Origin: Nymphaea colorata
Taxonomy: Eukaryota; Streptophyta; Magnoliopsida; Nymphaeales; Nymphaeaceae
NCBI RefSeq assembly: GCF_008831285.2
Contig: NC_045147.1
Span: 3,870,001-3,934,000 of the forward strand
Reading direction: 5' to 3'
DNA: 64,000 bases
This document shows, piece by piece, positions 1 to 10,500 of this stretch (positions are counted from its first letter, which is position 1; each line of letters opens with the position of its first letter). Under the pieces are notes generated by a model. It made no database searches. It had not been told where the DNA came from and saw only the letters and a list, made by a program, of their open reading frames with translations. The translations under genes and the position numbers were made by a program.

Positions 1-266
1 TTACAAATTTTTGTCTATGGTGATCAGGCATGCAATGGGATTGCATCAAGCAATAGCAATCTCCATGGAATATTGTGTAGCTTACAATGTAGAAGCATCA
101 AATGATGGATACTACAACACAATTGTTCTAGGAGGTAAAATTCATGTATGCCTGGGATTCCATGTAACATAATTTTTTCATGAATTCTTCTATATTTTTA
201 AAATGATTTTGTCCAACTTCAATTTTTTTTTTTCCTTTTATACCACTCTACCCTGAGAAGGAAATC

Positions 267-269
<3 letters not shown>

Positions 270-311
<42 letters not shown>
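270..311. repeat. (CT)n microsatellite
   Basis: Uninterrupted CT dinucleotide run of about 40 bases. Confidence 0.95.
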
Positions 312-315
<4 letters not shown>

Positions 316-367
316 TCTAGGATAATGTTGCAAGAGAAATATCACAAAGAACAATCACACCTCTTTG

Positions 368-526
368 ATGGCTACTCCTGTTGTTTCAGTTAATAGAAAG
401 CCTACTGGAAAGCTTGATTCAAATGGAGCTACTGCAGCTAGTTTGGTTGCCTTGGAACATGAACTACTTCCAAGGAATGCTCCTGGGTTTCTGGAAAGAG
501 CTGCGGATGAGGGTATGGTTTGCTGA
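368..526 (+). other. Exon-like open fragment, unidentified
   Basis: ATG at 368 opens 52 codons ending in TGA at 524. The composition is protein-like (Ala, Leu, Glu and Arg rich, with the stretch ERAADEG near the end) rather than low complexity. A GT that could be a splice donor follows GATGAGG near 513, and a possible acceptor (TTATTTCAG) lies near 625. I do not recognise the family. It could be an exon of a decayed gene or chance; the surrounding sequence does not extend it. Confidence 0.2.
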
Positions 527-2259
527 AGTCGCCGAAGGTGCCTATCCACCATCTTATCCAATATGTTCTTTTTTATTTCTTCCTGATAATATCTGATAAC
601 TTTAAATTGCATGTAAGTTATTTCAGAAGGTCTCAGACTATTAAAGGAAAGCGTGCACCTCCAGCTTGTGTTGAGGCATGTTATCTACTCTGTGTCCATT
701 TAGAGCCAGACAATGATATAACATGATTTTGATGTTCATGTATAAGTGAAATCATAAGCAGCACATTTATTGTCTAATTTGTGAAATGGGCATGTGACAT
801 GTCAAACATGGGTACAAGTATCCATAAGAACTAGGTATAACTAAGGTTGGTTTAGGTGGATTATAGTGTCATACCGAGCTTGGTTTCAATACATTGCTAG
901 CTAAGGTTGGTTTCTGAGATTTCAGTAAGTGTGATTTTTATCTACCAAATGAATATTTGACAAATTAGGTTTTTGGTGAACTAAATTCACTCAGCTGGCA
1001 TGTTTTCAATTATGTAAACAGATGCTGAGAGGTGAAATCACGTACATATCAGAGATCTTCTCGTGACACTGGTGTTGGATGTTTTAACTTGTATTTTTAT
1101 TACAGAATGCCTCTGTACTGCATAACGCCTGAATGATTCATTGGATCATCTCTGATTGAAGAATCCTTCTTTCCCATGTGGCGGGCAGTCAATTTATATA
1201 TAGTCAATTCCTGCATCAGCTGCATTGTTTTGTTAAAGTAGCTTAGATGGAATTCCTGAGAGCACTGTGATCTATATGTCTAACCACCACCTTTGTTATA
1301 AGGTAAACTCATGGTTCGTCTAAGGATCAGCAGGAATGTGAGTAGAAAAACGGTTTCTTAGCTGCTCCTTCCATCCACAGCCGAGTGATGTTATGGTTGA
1401 AACCTTCTGGTGAAAGCACAGCTCCGATTTCTATAGGGTACTGTTTTAGAATTTATATGCTATGTTGTATCATTCAGAACTGGTCTGTGTGGATACATGA
1501 GTGCTGAAAACATGCAGCTGAATGAGTAACTAGAAATTTGGGGATTGGGAATGAGGATGATAAGGATTATCAACAAGCAGTGGGCATCATGAGCTGTGAT
1601 TTCTGGTTCATGTTAGAGTGGTCATGAGGAGGGGTTTATTCAGCATGTTATCTTGTTTTGGGTGAGATGACTATAGGTTCAGTCAAGTGGCAGTTTTTGG
1701 TCTCTAGAAAGCTTTCTTGAGTTTCTAGAAAGAGCTGTGGGTTGACTTGAAAGAGGTTCAAGGGGTTTTCATTTGAAAGTTTTGAACCAGTACACTTTCC
1801 ATGAAGCTGTTAAAGCTTGACTTAAAGGGTTCTACAGAAGGTAGACAAACAGACTGAAGCTAGAACTCAGTAATGGATGATCAGTTGATTTTAGGCTGTG
1901 TTAAAGGGTACTACTGAATGCTGTCAGTCTTTTAGGCTGCTACCCTAAACTTCTGCATTTGTGAGTATGCTTCTTAAACTATTATAAATGCAATTACCTG
2001 CCTCTCAAATTTGGTTGCTTATTTTGCTTTGGTGGTTTCAGTTTCTCATGTTTTATGTGCTTTTGTAATCAGATACATGTTTTTTATTCTTCCTTCGATC
2101 CGAATGATCAGAAATAGGCAACCTTGTTTTCTGATTTTCTCCTCGGATATTGGTCTATTTAAAAATTCCTTTTTTTGTTGTGGCTATATTTTCTGTTGGA
2201 CAACTAAAGTTAGAATTTTCTCCATCAAGATGGCTTTTCAGATCTTTGGTTGTTTTCAG

Positions 2260-2640
2260 GTGTCAAACCATATTGGAGACCATGGAGTTCAAATGGTAGC
2301 ATCTACTTGTAAAGATTTGCAGGAATTGCAAGTGTTCCCAACTGACCATTATGGTGTAGGTCATGCAGCTGTAATCGAAGAAGGTTTAGTTGCAGTGTCA
2401 AAGTGTTGCCCTGTACTTGACTGGGTTCTCTACTTCTGTCATTAGATGAAAACTGTTGTATGCTGAGTGCTTGGAAACGCTGTCCATTGCTTTTAGTGGT
2501 AAAGTGTTGAAGGAATGAAGTATGTGCCGAAAGGCCGGACGAATTTGAAGCTGGAGATCAGAGACAATCATTTGGTGATAGAGCTCTTTTAGCAGAAGTG
2601 AAGTACTAGACAGTTCGATCCCTTTGGACATCGACATGCA
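2260..2640 (+). pseudogene. TIR1/AFB-type auxin receptor F-box gene, internal fragment
   Basis: TIR1/AFB proteins are nuclear F-box/LRR subunits of SCF ubiquitin ligases that bind auxin and Aux/IAA repressors. From about 2272 the frame reads IGDHGVQMVASTCKDLQEL, then VFPTD, EEGLVAVSK and VLYFC, which match consecutive LRRs of this family; the GHAA spacing before EEGLVAV resembles the AFB2/AFB3 branch more than AFB4/5. An acceptor-like TTTTCAG precedes it at 2253-2259. The frame stops at 2443-2445, where the family has Gln, then jumps over roughly 70 codons to ETLSIAFSG (about 2470) and, after frameshifts, to KLEIRDN (about 2550) and a segment ending in RSLW (about 2615). It has at least one stop, one large deletion and two frameshifts, so it cannot encode a receptor. 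Retention of an intron-like upstream flank argues against a processed copy. Confidence 0.8.
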
Positions 2641-2852
2641 CTGTTACTTGCCACATACAAGTTGACTTGTCTGAAGCAAATTCAATTTCATGAATGTTGA
2701 TGTTGTCAATGTAGTGATGTTGTCAACGTAGGGGAGTGTGCACAGTAGTGCACGTTTGCTGATGCATGTGTATCAATGAGTTGTAAACAATTCAATTTTT
2801 TATACTAAAATGTTTTTTGTGGACAAATTAACGGTGTTCTCTCGATCGATCG

Positions 2853-2876
2853 ATATATATATATATATATATATAT
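2853..2876. repeat. (AT)n microsatellite at left border of GC-rich insert
   Basis: AT dinucleotide run. A matching (TA)n run lies at 4931-4948 on the other side of the GC-rich block. Confidence 0.9.
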
Positions 2877-3004
2877 ACAAAATAAATGAGCCGCTACACA
2901 GTAGTTACTACTGTGAGCCAGCTGCATCGGACGCTCGTCTTTTTTTTTTGGTTGGGGATCGCCACGAGAGGAGGCCATCGCCTCCCTTTCGCGGTGCTGT
3001 CATA

Positions 3005-3700
3005 CCCTAGTCGGGGGCTCACCGGCAGACCTGGACCACCCGGTGAGCCGCCGGCGGGGGTCGCCAATGCCGCAAAGGGGAGGTGATGGCCTTCAGGTGA
3101 CAAATTTTTTTACTCAGTCGCCATGGATGGCCGACCGAGGTGTCCACGGCTGTCCAGTAGTCTGGGCAGCAAGCGATGCCCCGACCTGCCATCCATGGCG
3201 GCACTGAGTAAAAAAACTTAGTTGTTCAGGCGGGGCCGCAATTGCTGACCCTTTACTATGGGGAAAGCTGGTCGCCGCCCCCGGATGTTGTCGGGGATCC
3301 GCTGGCGAGCCCCCAGCAGGGGTCGCTGGTGCCGTGAAGGGGACGTGACGTTCTCCAAGCGGCAAATTTTTTTACTCAGCAATGCCATGGACGGCCGACC
3401 GAGGTGTTGCCGGCTGTCGACAGTCTGCGACTGGACAGCTGGCGCCCCAGTCGACCATCCATGGCGGTAGAGAAAAAAAAATTGCTGAACCGCCTCCCCT
3501 TTCCTATGGGGGAAGGGGGGAATTCCGTCGGGGATCCACCGCCGAGCCCCTGACGGGGGTCGCGGGTGCTGCAAAGGGGAGGTGACGGCTTTCAGGCGGC
3601 AAATTTTTTTTTACTCAGCGCCCCCATGGACGGCCGACCAGGGCGTCGCCGACTGTCTGGACAGCCGGCGACACCCCGGTCAGCCGTTCATGGCTTTTTT
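3005..3700. repeat. Three tandem GC-rich ~240-260 bp units with internal inverted repeats
   Basis: Each unit has the order: GGGGTCGC(x)G(x)TGC(x)GC, AAAGGGGA(G/C)GTGA, a CAAATTTTTTTACTCAG anchor, CCATGGA(T/C)GGCCGACC, a GC-rich stretch, then CCATCCATGGC and an A-rich run. The anchor falls at about 3101, 3363 and 3600, giving spacings of 262 and 237 bp. Within the first unit the TTTACTCAG..CCATGGATGG arm is repeated in inverted form (3187-3218), so each unit can fold. The open frames across it on both strands are by-products of the GC content. Confidence 0.7.
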
Positions 3701-3734
3701 TTTCTTGAAGATACGAACACCGCCGGATCTCTTA

Positions 3735-4877
3735 GCCCCGTTTGATAGCCGGGGTAAAATGAGTGGGGAGGGGAAAAACGGTACGGCCGGGTGAAATTTC
3801 ACCCGTCTGACTTAAAATACATCAAACGGGGTGAAATTCATCCCGTTTAACGTATAAGCGAGCGGGTGAAATTTCACCCGCCCGAAAGTCCGAGGTTGCA
3901 GCTCGGACTTTCGGGCGGGTGAAATTTCACCCGCGCGAAAACCGCCGCATATCGAAACAAATTCCTCCCTCTGCAGCTTCTCCTCCCTCGCAAAACCTCA
4001 CTGTCGCCTTCTCGCCTCGCACCAGAGGCCGCTCTCACCATCGCCCCTCTCACTGTCGCCGCTCCGCACCTCTGTCGGTTCTCTTTCTCCCTTTCTCTCT
4101 GATGCCTTCCCTTTCTCCCTTTCTCTGATGCCCTAACTTGTTCTTCTTTGGCATCTCACGGCAGGGAAGACAGGGCAGCATCCGCCACCACCACGGTCGC
4201 CGCTCCTCCGCTCCGCTGTCGCCGCTCTGCTCGTCCGCTGGTTCGCCAATGCCACACTCACCGCTCCGCTCGTCCGCTGGTTCGCCAATGCCACACTCGC
4301 CGCTCTCAAGTGAGGGTTTCTCCATCGCTGTGTCCCTTTCAGAAACGCCCAAATCGAATTTTTCCATGTTTTTAAACATTGCTCTCGTTTTCTTCCTTTC
4401 TCTCTTGCTATTGCTTCTGTCACTGTAAGATCATCGTAAGGCAAAATAAGTCTCTTGTTATTGTTGTGTCCCTTGCTATTGCTATTCTCTTGCTCTTCAT
4501 TGTCTCCCTGTCTCTCTTGCTCTCGTTGTCTCCCTGTCTTCCGTCATTGTTGATTTTTTGGCATTGGAGTCATCCTGTTTGTCGTGCTAAATGAATGGAT
4601 GGCTATACAGTTCTTAGGTTGCTTTCCTAAACGCCCAAATGTTACCAATGTTTCATTGATAAGCACTGACTGTGGCTCGTAGCAGGTGAATGCACAGAAT
4701 CTGAACATATAGGTAGACTGACACAGTACAATTTCTCGAAAAAATATTTCTCGAAAAAATATTTCAGCATAGGCAAATTGCTTAATGGGCATATAAGAGT
4801 CAGAGAAAAATATTTCCAGAAAAATTTACCATGGTAAATTTACCGCGTTAAATTTCACCCGCCCATCAAACGGGCCC
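3735..4877. mobile_element. PIF/Harbinger-like non-autonomous element
   Basis: The ends form an inverted repeat: GCCCCGTTTGAT at the left and, inverted, GGGCCCGTTTGAT at the right. Both ends are flanked by TTA (3732-3734 and 4878-4880), the 3-bp target duplication typical of PIF/Harbinger. Subterminal sequence on both sides is rich in GGGTGAAATTTCACCC-like words. No transposase or Myb-like ORF is recognisable. The middle looks like a GC-rich 5' leader followed by T-rich DNA and includes a 38-bp tandem duplication (4229-4305). It may be a deletion derivative of a longer element. The one-base offset between the two ends keeps confidence moderate. Confidence 0.55.
3862..3934. repeat. Perfect 33-bp inverted repeat with 7-nt loop
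   Basis: Left arm 3862-3894, loop GTTGCAG 3895-3901, right arm 3902-3934; the arms are perfect reverse complements. Each arm itself contains the 18-bp palindrome CGGGTGAAATTTCACCCG, which also occurs at about 3787. It could extrude as a cruciform or, if transcribed, form a strong hairpin. Confidence 0.95.
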
Positions 4878-4930
4878 TTAGGTCAGACGGTTAACAGATT
4901 CTGTAGCCGATACACAGTTTCGGCTCACTT

Positions 4931-5110
4931 TATATATATATATATATAGAAAAACCGTAGCTAAAAAAACTGTGCCTATTAGTTTGTAGTTACAGGGCTA
5001 ATAGGCATGGTTTCTAATGTTTGAAAGCATGGTTTTGAACTGTCTCTAAAAACTTTTAGTGACAGGTTTTTATGTTTTTAGCGACGGTTTTTTGCCATCG
5101 CCAAAAATGC
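4931..5110. repeat. (TA)n run and small hairpin repeat
   Basis: (TA)n at 4931-4948 is followed by an imperfect hairpin: CTGTGCCTATTAG near 4971 pairs with CTAATAGGCATGG near 5000. Next come a run of CTGTC/GTGACAGG-type words and AGCGACGG..CCATCGCC. This resembles the end of a small foldback or CACTA-derived MITE, but no paired end was found. Confidence 0.35.
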
Positions 5111-5299
5111 ATTGTGGTGCCGTGAACTCATGCCTTTTTGGGGTCCAGTAGCAATCACCATGGGTATACATGTATGGATCTTTACTCTTATAAATTCACT
5201 ACTTCTCCCGATGTAGTTTTTAATGAACAAGATGTAGTTTTAATGAACATGTGTTCCTGCTTTAAAGAGGCAATATAAATCAACTCAGGAGCAACTAGG

Positions 5300-7208
5300 T
5301 AGCTCTGACGTGATGTTTTCTCTCACCGACAGAGGCTTGGAAGACACAGATAAGGCACATTCTCCCTGTCAAAGAAGGTGGTGCTTTGCTCCCCACCATC
5401 CAAGAAAAGCAACAACTACCATCAGAGAATCCAGCAAATATCAAATCATTGAAGCTAATTCTGAGTCAATTCTTGCTACTGAAACCCATCCTTGTGACAC
5501 TCCTAGCTCTCCTTAGCATGATCTCCACCACTCGCCCGGCCTTAATCTCGTGGTTGGCTTGAGAGATGTCCAAAAGGGTCCGGTACATGATGACACATTC
5601 TTAAACCGGCTCCCTCAGACCCTCGTCTCATTATGCTTTATCCGGTTCTTTGATGACTCAATTGCTTGAGGACAAAGAGACAAAAACCTTTGATGAAGGT
5701 AATCACAGTCCTGAGTGGCATGCTACTATGTAGGAAGAGATTCACACAATTGACAAAAACCAAACTTGGTCCCGTATTCTCCAGACTCCAGGCATGAATG
5801 TTGTCGACTACAAATGGGTGTGCAAAATAAAACAAAAATCAAACGGCACCATTGAATAGTACAAAGTACGTTTGGTTGCCAAACGGCATCTCTAAGAAGA
5901 AAGAAAAGACCTATTCGAGACCTTCAATCATGTCATCAAGCCAGAAACCTTTAGGACTGTTCTTTCACTTGCCTTAGAAGAGGAGATAGACTGTAAGGAA
6001 ACTGGCTGTCAATAATGGATTCCTTAATGCGATGCTTAGTGGAGGAGTCTACATGCCCCAGTCGCCAGGGTTCATAGACTGTCAACGTCCTTCACATGTT
6101 TGCAAACTGCACAATTCCCTTTATGGTCTAAAGCAGTCTCCCCAAGCGTTGTTCCATTGCCTCAGTCAAGCTCTCTTTAAACTGGCCTTTAAAAGCTCCC
6201 AAACTGATCCATCCTTGTTTATTGTGCATGAAGGTGGCAATACTTTTACAAGTTAGTCTATGTTGATGCCATTTTGATTGTGTGAACTCGCCTATTCTTG
6301 TTAATGGGATCATGAAATTACTTGGGGAGGAGTTTGTCTCGAAGATCTTGGCAATCTTCATTCTTTTCTTGATATTGAGGTCTTATATAATTCCTAGGGA
6401 GCTATTCTTACTCCATGTAAGTACGTCTTGGGGTTGCTTAAGAAAGTCAAGAGTGAGAAGCCATGGTTTTCTCCTATCTATGTCTTCAATGGCCAAACTT
6501 CATGTTTATGTTAGCACTGATTTCGAAGAATGCACTTTATATAGAAGTATTGTGTGAGGCCTACAATACTTAACTCTGAATAGTTCAGATGTTGCCGTTA
6601 GCATTAACAAAGTATGTCAGTTCATACGCAAGCCATCCATGTTTTTATTGGTCTATTGTAAAAAGAATATTACATTATTTAAAAGGCACCATTCAACATA
6701 GATTTGTTTTTAAATAATCTAAGGACTAGTTTATTCATGTGTACTCTGACATAGAAAGAGCAGGCTCACCCAATGACAGGAAATCCACGTCAGGCTATGC
6801 TATCTACATTAGTTTCAATTTGATTTCCTAGAGTTCAGTAAAGTAACATCTTGTGAAGTACAGAGGCTGAATGCAGAGGTATTGCGAACACCGCTGCCGA
6901 ATTATCGTGGGTGCAATCTCTTTTAAAAGAGAGATAAAGATTGTTGTTCTCGTCACTCCTATAATTTGGTGAGACAATGTTAATGCAAACTATCTGGTGG
7001 CTTGTCCCACTTTGCATTCTAGGAGCAAACACATAGAAGTTGCGCTGCATTTCGTTCAAGTTCAATTAGCTAAAGGTGCTTAAGTCCAGCATCTCTCATC
7101 TAAAGATCAGATCCCTGACAGATTGACTCAACCCCTCGCCATTACTCAGTTTAACAATTTCTGGGTCAAGTTCAATCGCAAAGGCATGAAGTTTCGCTTG
7201 AGGGAGAG
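5300..7208 (+). pseudogene. Ty1/copia polyprotein 3' half (RT-RNase H), broken
   Basis: Copia reverse-transcriptase landmarks appear in order but in different frames: DYKWVCKIK (5806), SGGVYMPQSPGFID (about 6035), HVCKLHNSLYGLKQSP (about 6095), then a degraded palm region. Copia RNase H follows from about 6740 (RKSTSGYAIY near 6785; SKHIEVALHF near 7025), and a tail near 7160 runs into the purine tract. The Ty1/copia order (RT and RNase H last) is kept; gag, protease and integrase are missing or unrecognisable upstream. There are many stops and frameshifts and the YVDD palm motif is lost. It is an old relic, not able to move by itself. Confidence 0.8.
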
Positions 7209-7545
7209 TGTCAGAGATTGTCAATCAAAGCTAATGCTGACAAGATAAAGATAGAATATCCAGAAAAATGTGGCAACCAAAAAGCTTATAATATCATTGA
7301 TATCAGGATATTGTTGCCTACTGATGTTTAGGAGATTTGGAAGATGATATCACAAAGAACGTCTTGCAAAATCAGGCATGTAGTAGTTCAGACTGTGTGC
7401 ATGTTTAGAGGAGCCATTCCAACAAAAACTGGGGTAGTGGCATGTCAATGAACGAATGGTACGGTTGTATGATCTGCCTTTGTAAAGGGCCTTCGTATTA
7501 TTTGTAGAAAAAGAAAAAATTATTCGTATTAATAAATTGTTTTAA
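7197..7545 (+). repeat. Polypurine tract and partial 3' LTR of the copia relic
   Basis: CTTGAGGGAGAG (7197-7208) is a copia-type polypurine tract. TGTCAGAGATTG at 7209 begins like a copia LTR (TG start). The LTR's 3' boundary is not clear; an A-rich stretch near 7500-7545 may mark its decay. No 5' LTR partner is present in the window. Confidence 0.55.
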
Positions 7546-10500
7546 AAAAAGGCTAATAACTGGCAATGGGTAAAGCGTCAGAGATAGCCTACTCACTGAG
7601 TCACTGGCGCATTTTCTGGTGTAACAATATGTCAAAACTAGTGCCATAGTTAACCTTCATTGCCGCTTCCATCGACACCAGTTAAAAAAGTTACCTATGG
7701 AACTAATATAGGGCTATAGCATACCTTCATTTCCGGTGCTAAAGAAAGTGCTAGGTTAGACCTATTGGGGCGCTCGTATTGTGCTGGTGAACATTTCGTC
7801 TTTGGTGCAAAAACATCAACAGAGTAGACTTGTCACTGGCACTACGCTATATCGCCAGTTAAAGGAGCAGCAGCGGTTCGAGCTCTAACGCTACTAGTGG
7901 CACAACATTGGCACCAAAGTTGTATATCTCTGGCACTTTTTTGCAGGCCAGAGCTGTATAGAACTGTTGTTATAAGTATATCTTGTCACGTGATCCTTAG
8001 AGCAGTTAAGCAATCATTATTACCAGCAGTAAATCTGGATTAAAAAATTAGCCTTATATGTGGTCATGATAGGTGGCTTTATCAATTCCCTTGATGATCA
8101 CAACATTAACATTGTCATTAACAACATCATCATCTTTGACACCTCCTTATTCATCGTGATCTTTTTCACACTACTGTCCACAGGAATTGCAACATAATGA
8201 CTTTCCTTAAGGATAACATGACTATCCCATTTGTCCTCCCTTAGATTGGATGTCTGTTCAGAGAGTCCAAGTTTGTTATCTGATCTTTGAAAGTGGATTG
8301 GATCATTGCTTTGATGAAGAAGGCAACAAATACTTTTGGTCAAGCCCTTGGTTGTCTTGAACAAGCATTTTCATTCTCCATGACTGCATGATTTGTCCTC
8401 ACTTGAGCATCACTTCAAAGTTGGGATTATTCTTGTCTACACCCACCATATCTTGGTTTTGGAATTTGTAGATCAACATGCTTTGACACTATGTTGAAAA
8501 ATATGAAAAACATAAATGAAAAATAGAACAAAGATTTCAACATGGAGCAACTTCTTTACCAACGAAGGCCTCCACCAGCCTTAACTAACAATGTGACATC
8601 CATTCAGCATTTATATGTTATTATATGAAATTTATATGATAGATGGTTTTATCAATTTCATTGATGACCATAGAATTAACATTATCATTAACAACAACAT
8701 CACCTTCACCTCCTTATTCATTAAGATCTTCCTGGCATCATTGTCCTTAAGAAATGCAATGAACTAATTTTCCTTAATGTGACTATTGTTTTCAACACCA
8801 TATCTTGTCTAATGGGTAAGGAAAAAAGGGCTGTAAAACATTTGATATTTTGCCTCCAAGGTGAAAACTTGACCATTTTACAGTTTTGTACTTTATATGC
8901 AAAGCACATTTTTGTCATCCACTTTAGCAAACTTGAGAAAAACACGTTTTATTTTCAATCATCCATGAACTATCGCAAGGTCCTTTTTTCCAATTAAAAA
9001 AGTCAGTGTTCAAGTCTTTTTTGGATTTTGAATTCTGATTTGGTTTTAATCTTAATCTCTTAGATGAGCTGGATGTGTTATGGACAAACATTGACCAAGG
9101 GGATACATCAGTTAATCGTCCTAAAAATGTTAGGTTCCAATCTAGAGGCTTTCATTCTTACCATCTCAGACTGTAAAAGCAATTGCCACACTATAATGTT
9201 ATTGCTCTTGAATATTGTGGTGCACACAAAACTCTCCCCCTGCATGATCAACTTACATAGCGGCATTTTCCTTCTCTAATCTTTCACTCCCTTCAACTAG
9301 AGTTGCTTTGTGTGCAGTATTGATGCAAATGTTCCAATGTATTTGCAAGAGAAAATTGCTGACCATGACTATGACATAAGGGCATATTCAATTTCTTTGA
9401 GGGAAAAATCATCCCATAATATTCATTTGAGCTCAAATTCACTTCTAATTACTCGTGAGCTTTATTGCAAATTTCATCTTTGAAAGCCATTTTATATAAT
9501 GGGAGTAGCCAGAGTTTTGGAGTTGCTCTGCGATGCTTTATTTATGCTGCTACTATAATTTATATTAGACAAAGCAAGTAAGCGAGCCATAAACACTCAA
9601 TCAAATTACATCGCGAAAGTTGTTCTGCCAAGAAAAGCTAACAGGAAAAAAGTTAAAGAGGAAAAGTTTGATGTGTCTACACCTGAAGTCTTTCTTTACT
9701 CCAATAAATGCCAGTTGGGCTTGGGCTAAGGCTGGGAATCCGGCCGGGCTGGCCTGATAAAAATGTCCAAAGATAATCCGGACAACTGTATCAGGCCAGC
9801 CAGACTGATTATGAACAGGGCGGGCAGGGTGGGCCGGGCCACACCTATCTCTGGAGTTGAATGCCTTAACACTTCTTTTTCAGATTTTTGTGGTTCTGAA
9901 TTAAGATTTATCAGTATTATAACTATAGAAGTTATTGGTATTTCAGCAGAAGTTATTGGCTGGAGAACCTCTCATCCTCTGATATGTTAATACATCCATG
10001 GCTGAAAATTTTTCTTGCCCACGAAATAAACAAACCCTTACCTACCCTCTGGCTCAAAGCAAATGACTCTGTTTCTGTATCATATGGAACTAATTTACAT
10101 TACCAAATCGTTTTCATTTTTAAAATGTAGCATTTCTCCAACAAAAGGGCATATGAGACTGATATGTTGAAAATGTACGTTGAAAATGTCAGCGAAATTA
10201 CCAGCATTGAGCCAATGAAAGCTATATAAAACTGAAAATGTTGAAAACGTCAGCAATATATGAGATTGAATCTAATAAAGAGCATATCACACCATTCTAT
10301 AAAGAATTGAGCACCTCAGTCCCTTAGACATTCATTATTGTGATATATGCAATCATTACATGCCTATGAAGTCATCATTGCCACAAATTTCACATGCAAA
10401 GAAAAAGAAACAGAAACCATCATCCCAAGCACTAATAGAAATAAAAAGCACAAAGAAAAAGAACCAGAAATACAAGCACTAATACAAATAAAAAGCTTCA

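Larger units (their letters stand above)
1..2259. other. Intergenic DNA with one exon-like fragment
   Basis: Mostly AT-rich non-coding sequence with many stops in all frames. It holds a CT microsatellite (270-311) and one open, protein-like stretch (368-526), listed separately. The part from about 2011 to 2259 lies directly upstream of the AFB/TIR1-like exon and ends in a T-rich run plus CAG, so it reads as intron; the apparent open frame through it is an accident. I see no other gene here. Confidence 0.5.
2877..4930. mobile_element. Non-autonomous GC-rich insert between two (TA)n runs
   Basis: A 2-kb block of much higher GC content than its surroundings starts right after one (AT)n run and ends right before a (TA)n run. 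Both ends carry a TGAGCCG-type word (left about 2886; right, inverted, about 4920), a weak terminal inverted repeat. It contains three tandem GC-rich units (3005-3700) and a separate PIF/Harbinger-like element (3735-4877). No transposase is present. The superfamily is not determined; a Mutator-like or other foldback-type element inserted in TA-rich DNA is possible. The borders are inferred from composition and could be off by tens of bases. Confidence 0.4.

Noticed and set aside
2011-2259. N-terminal extension of the AFB-like frame
   Set aside because: No similarity to the family upstream of the splice acceptor at 2259; composition is intron-like.
7560-7960. Complete CACTA element
   Set aside because: Only TGGCGC/TGGCAC-like words were seen; no CACTA termini, no 3-bp duplication and no transposase.
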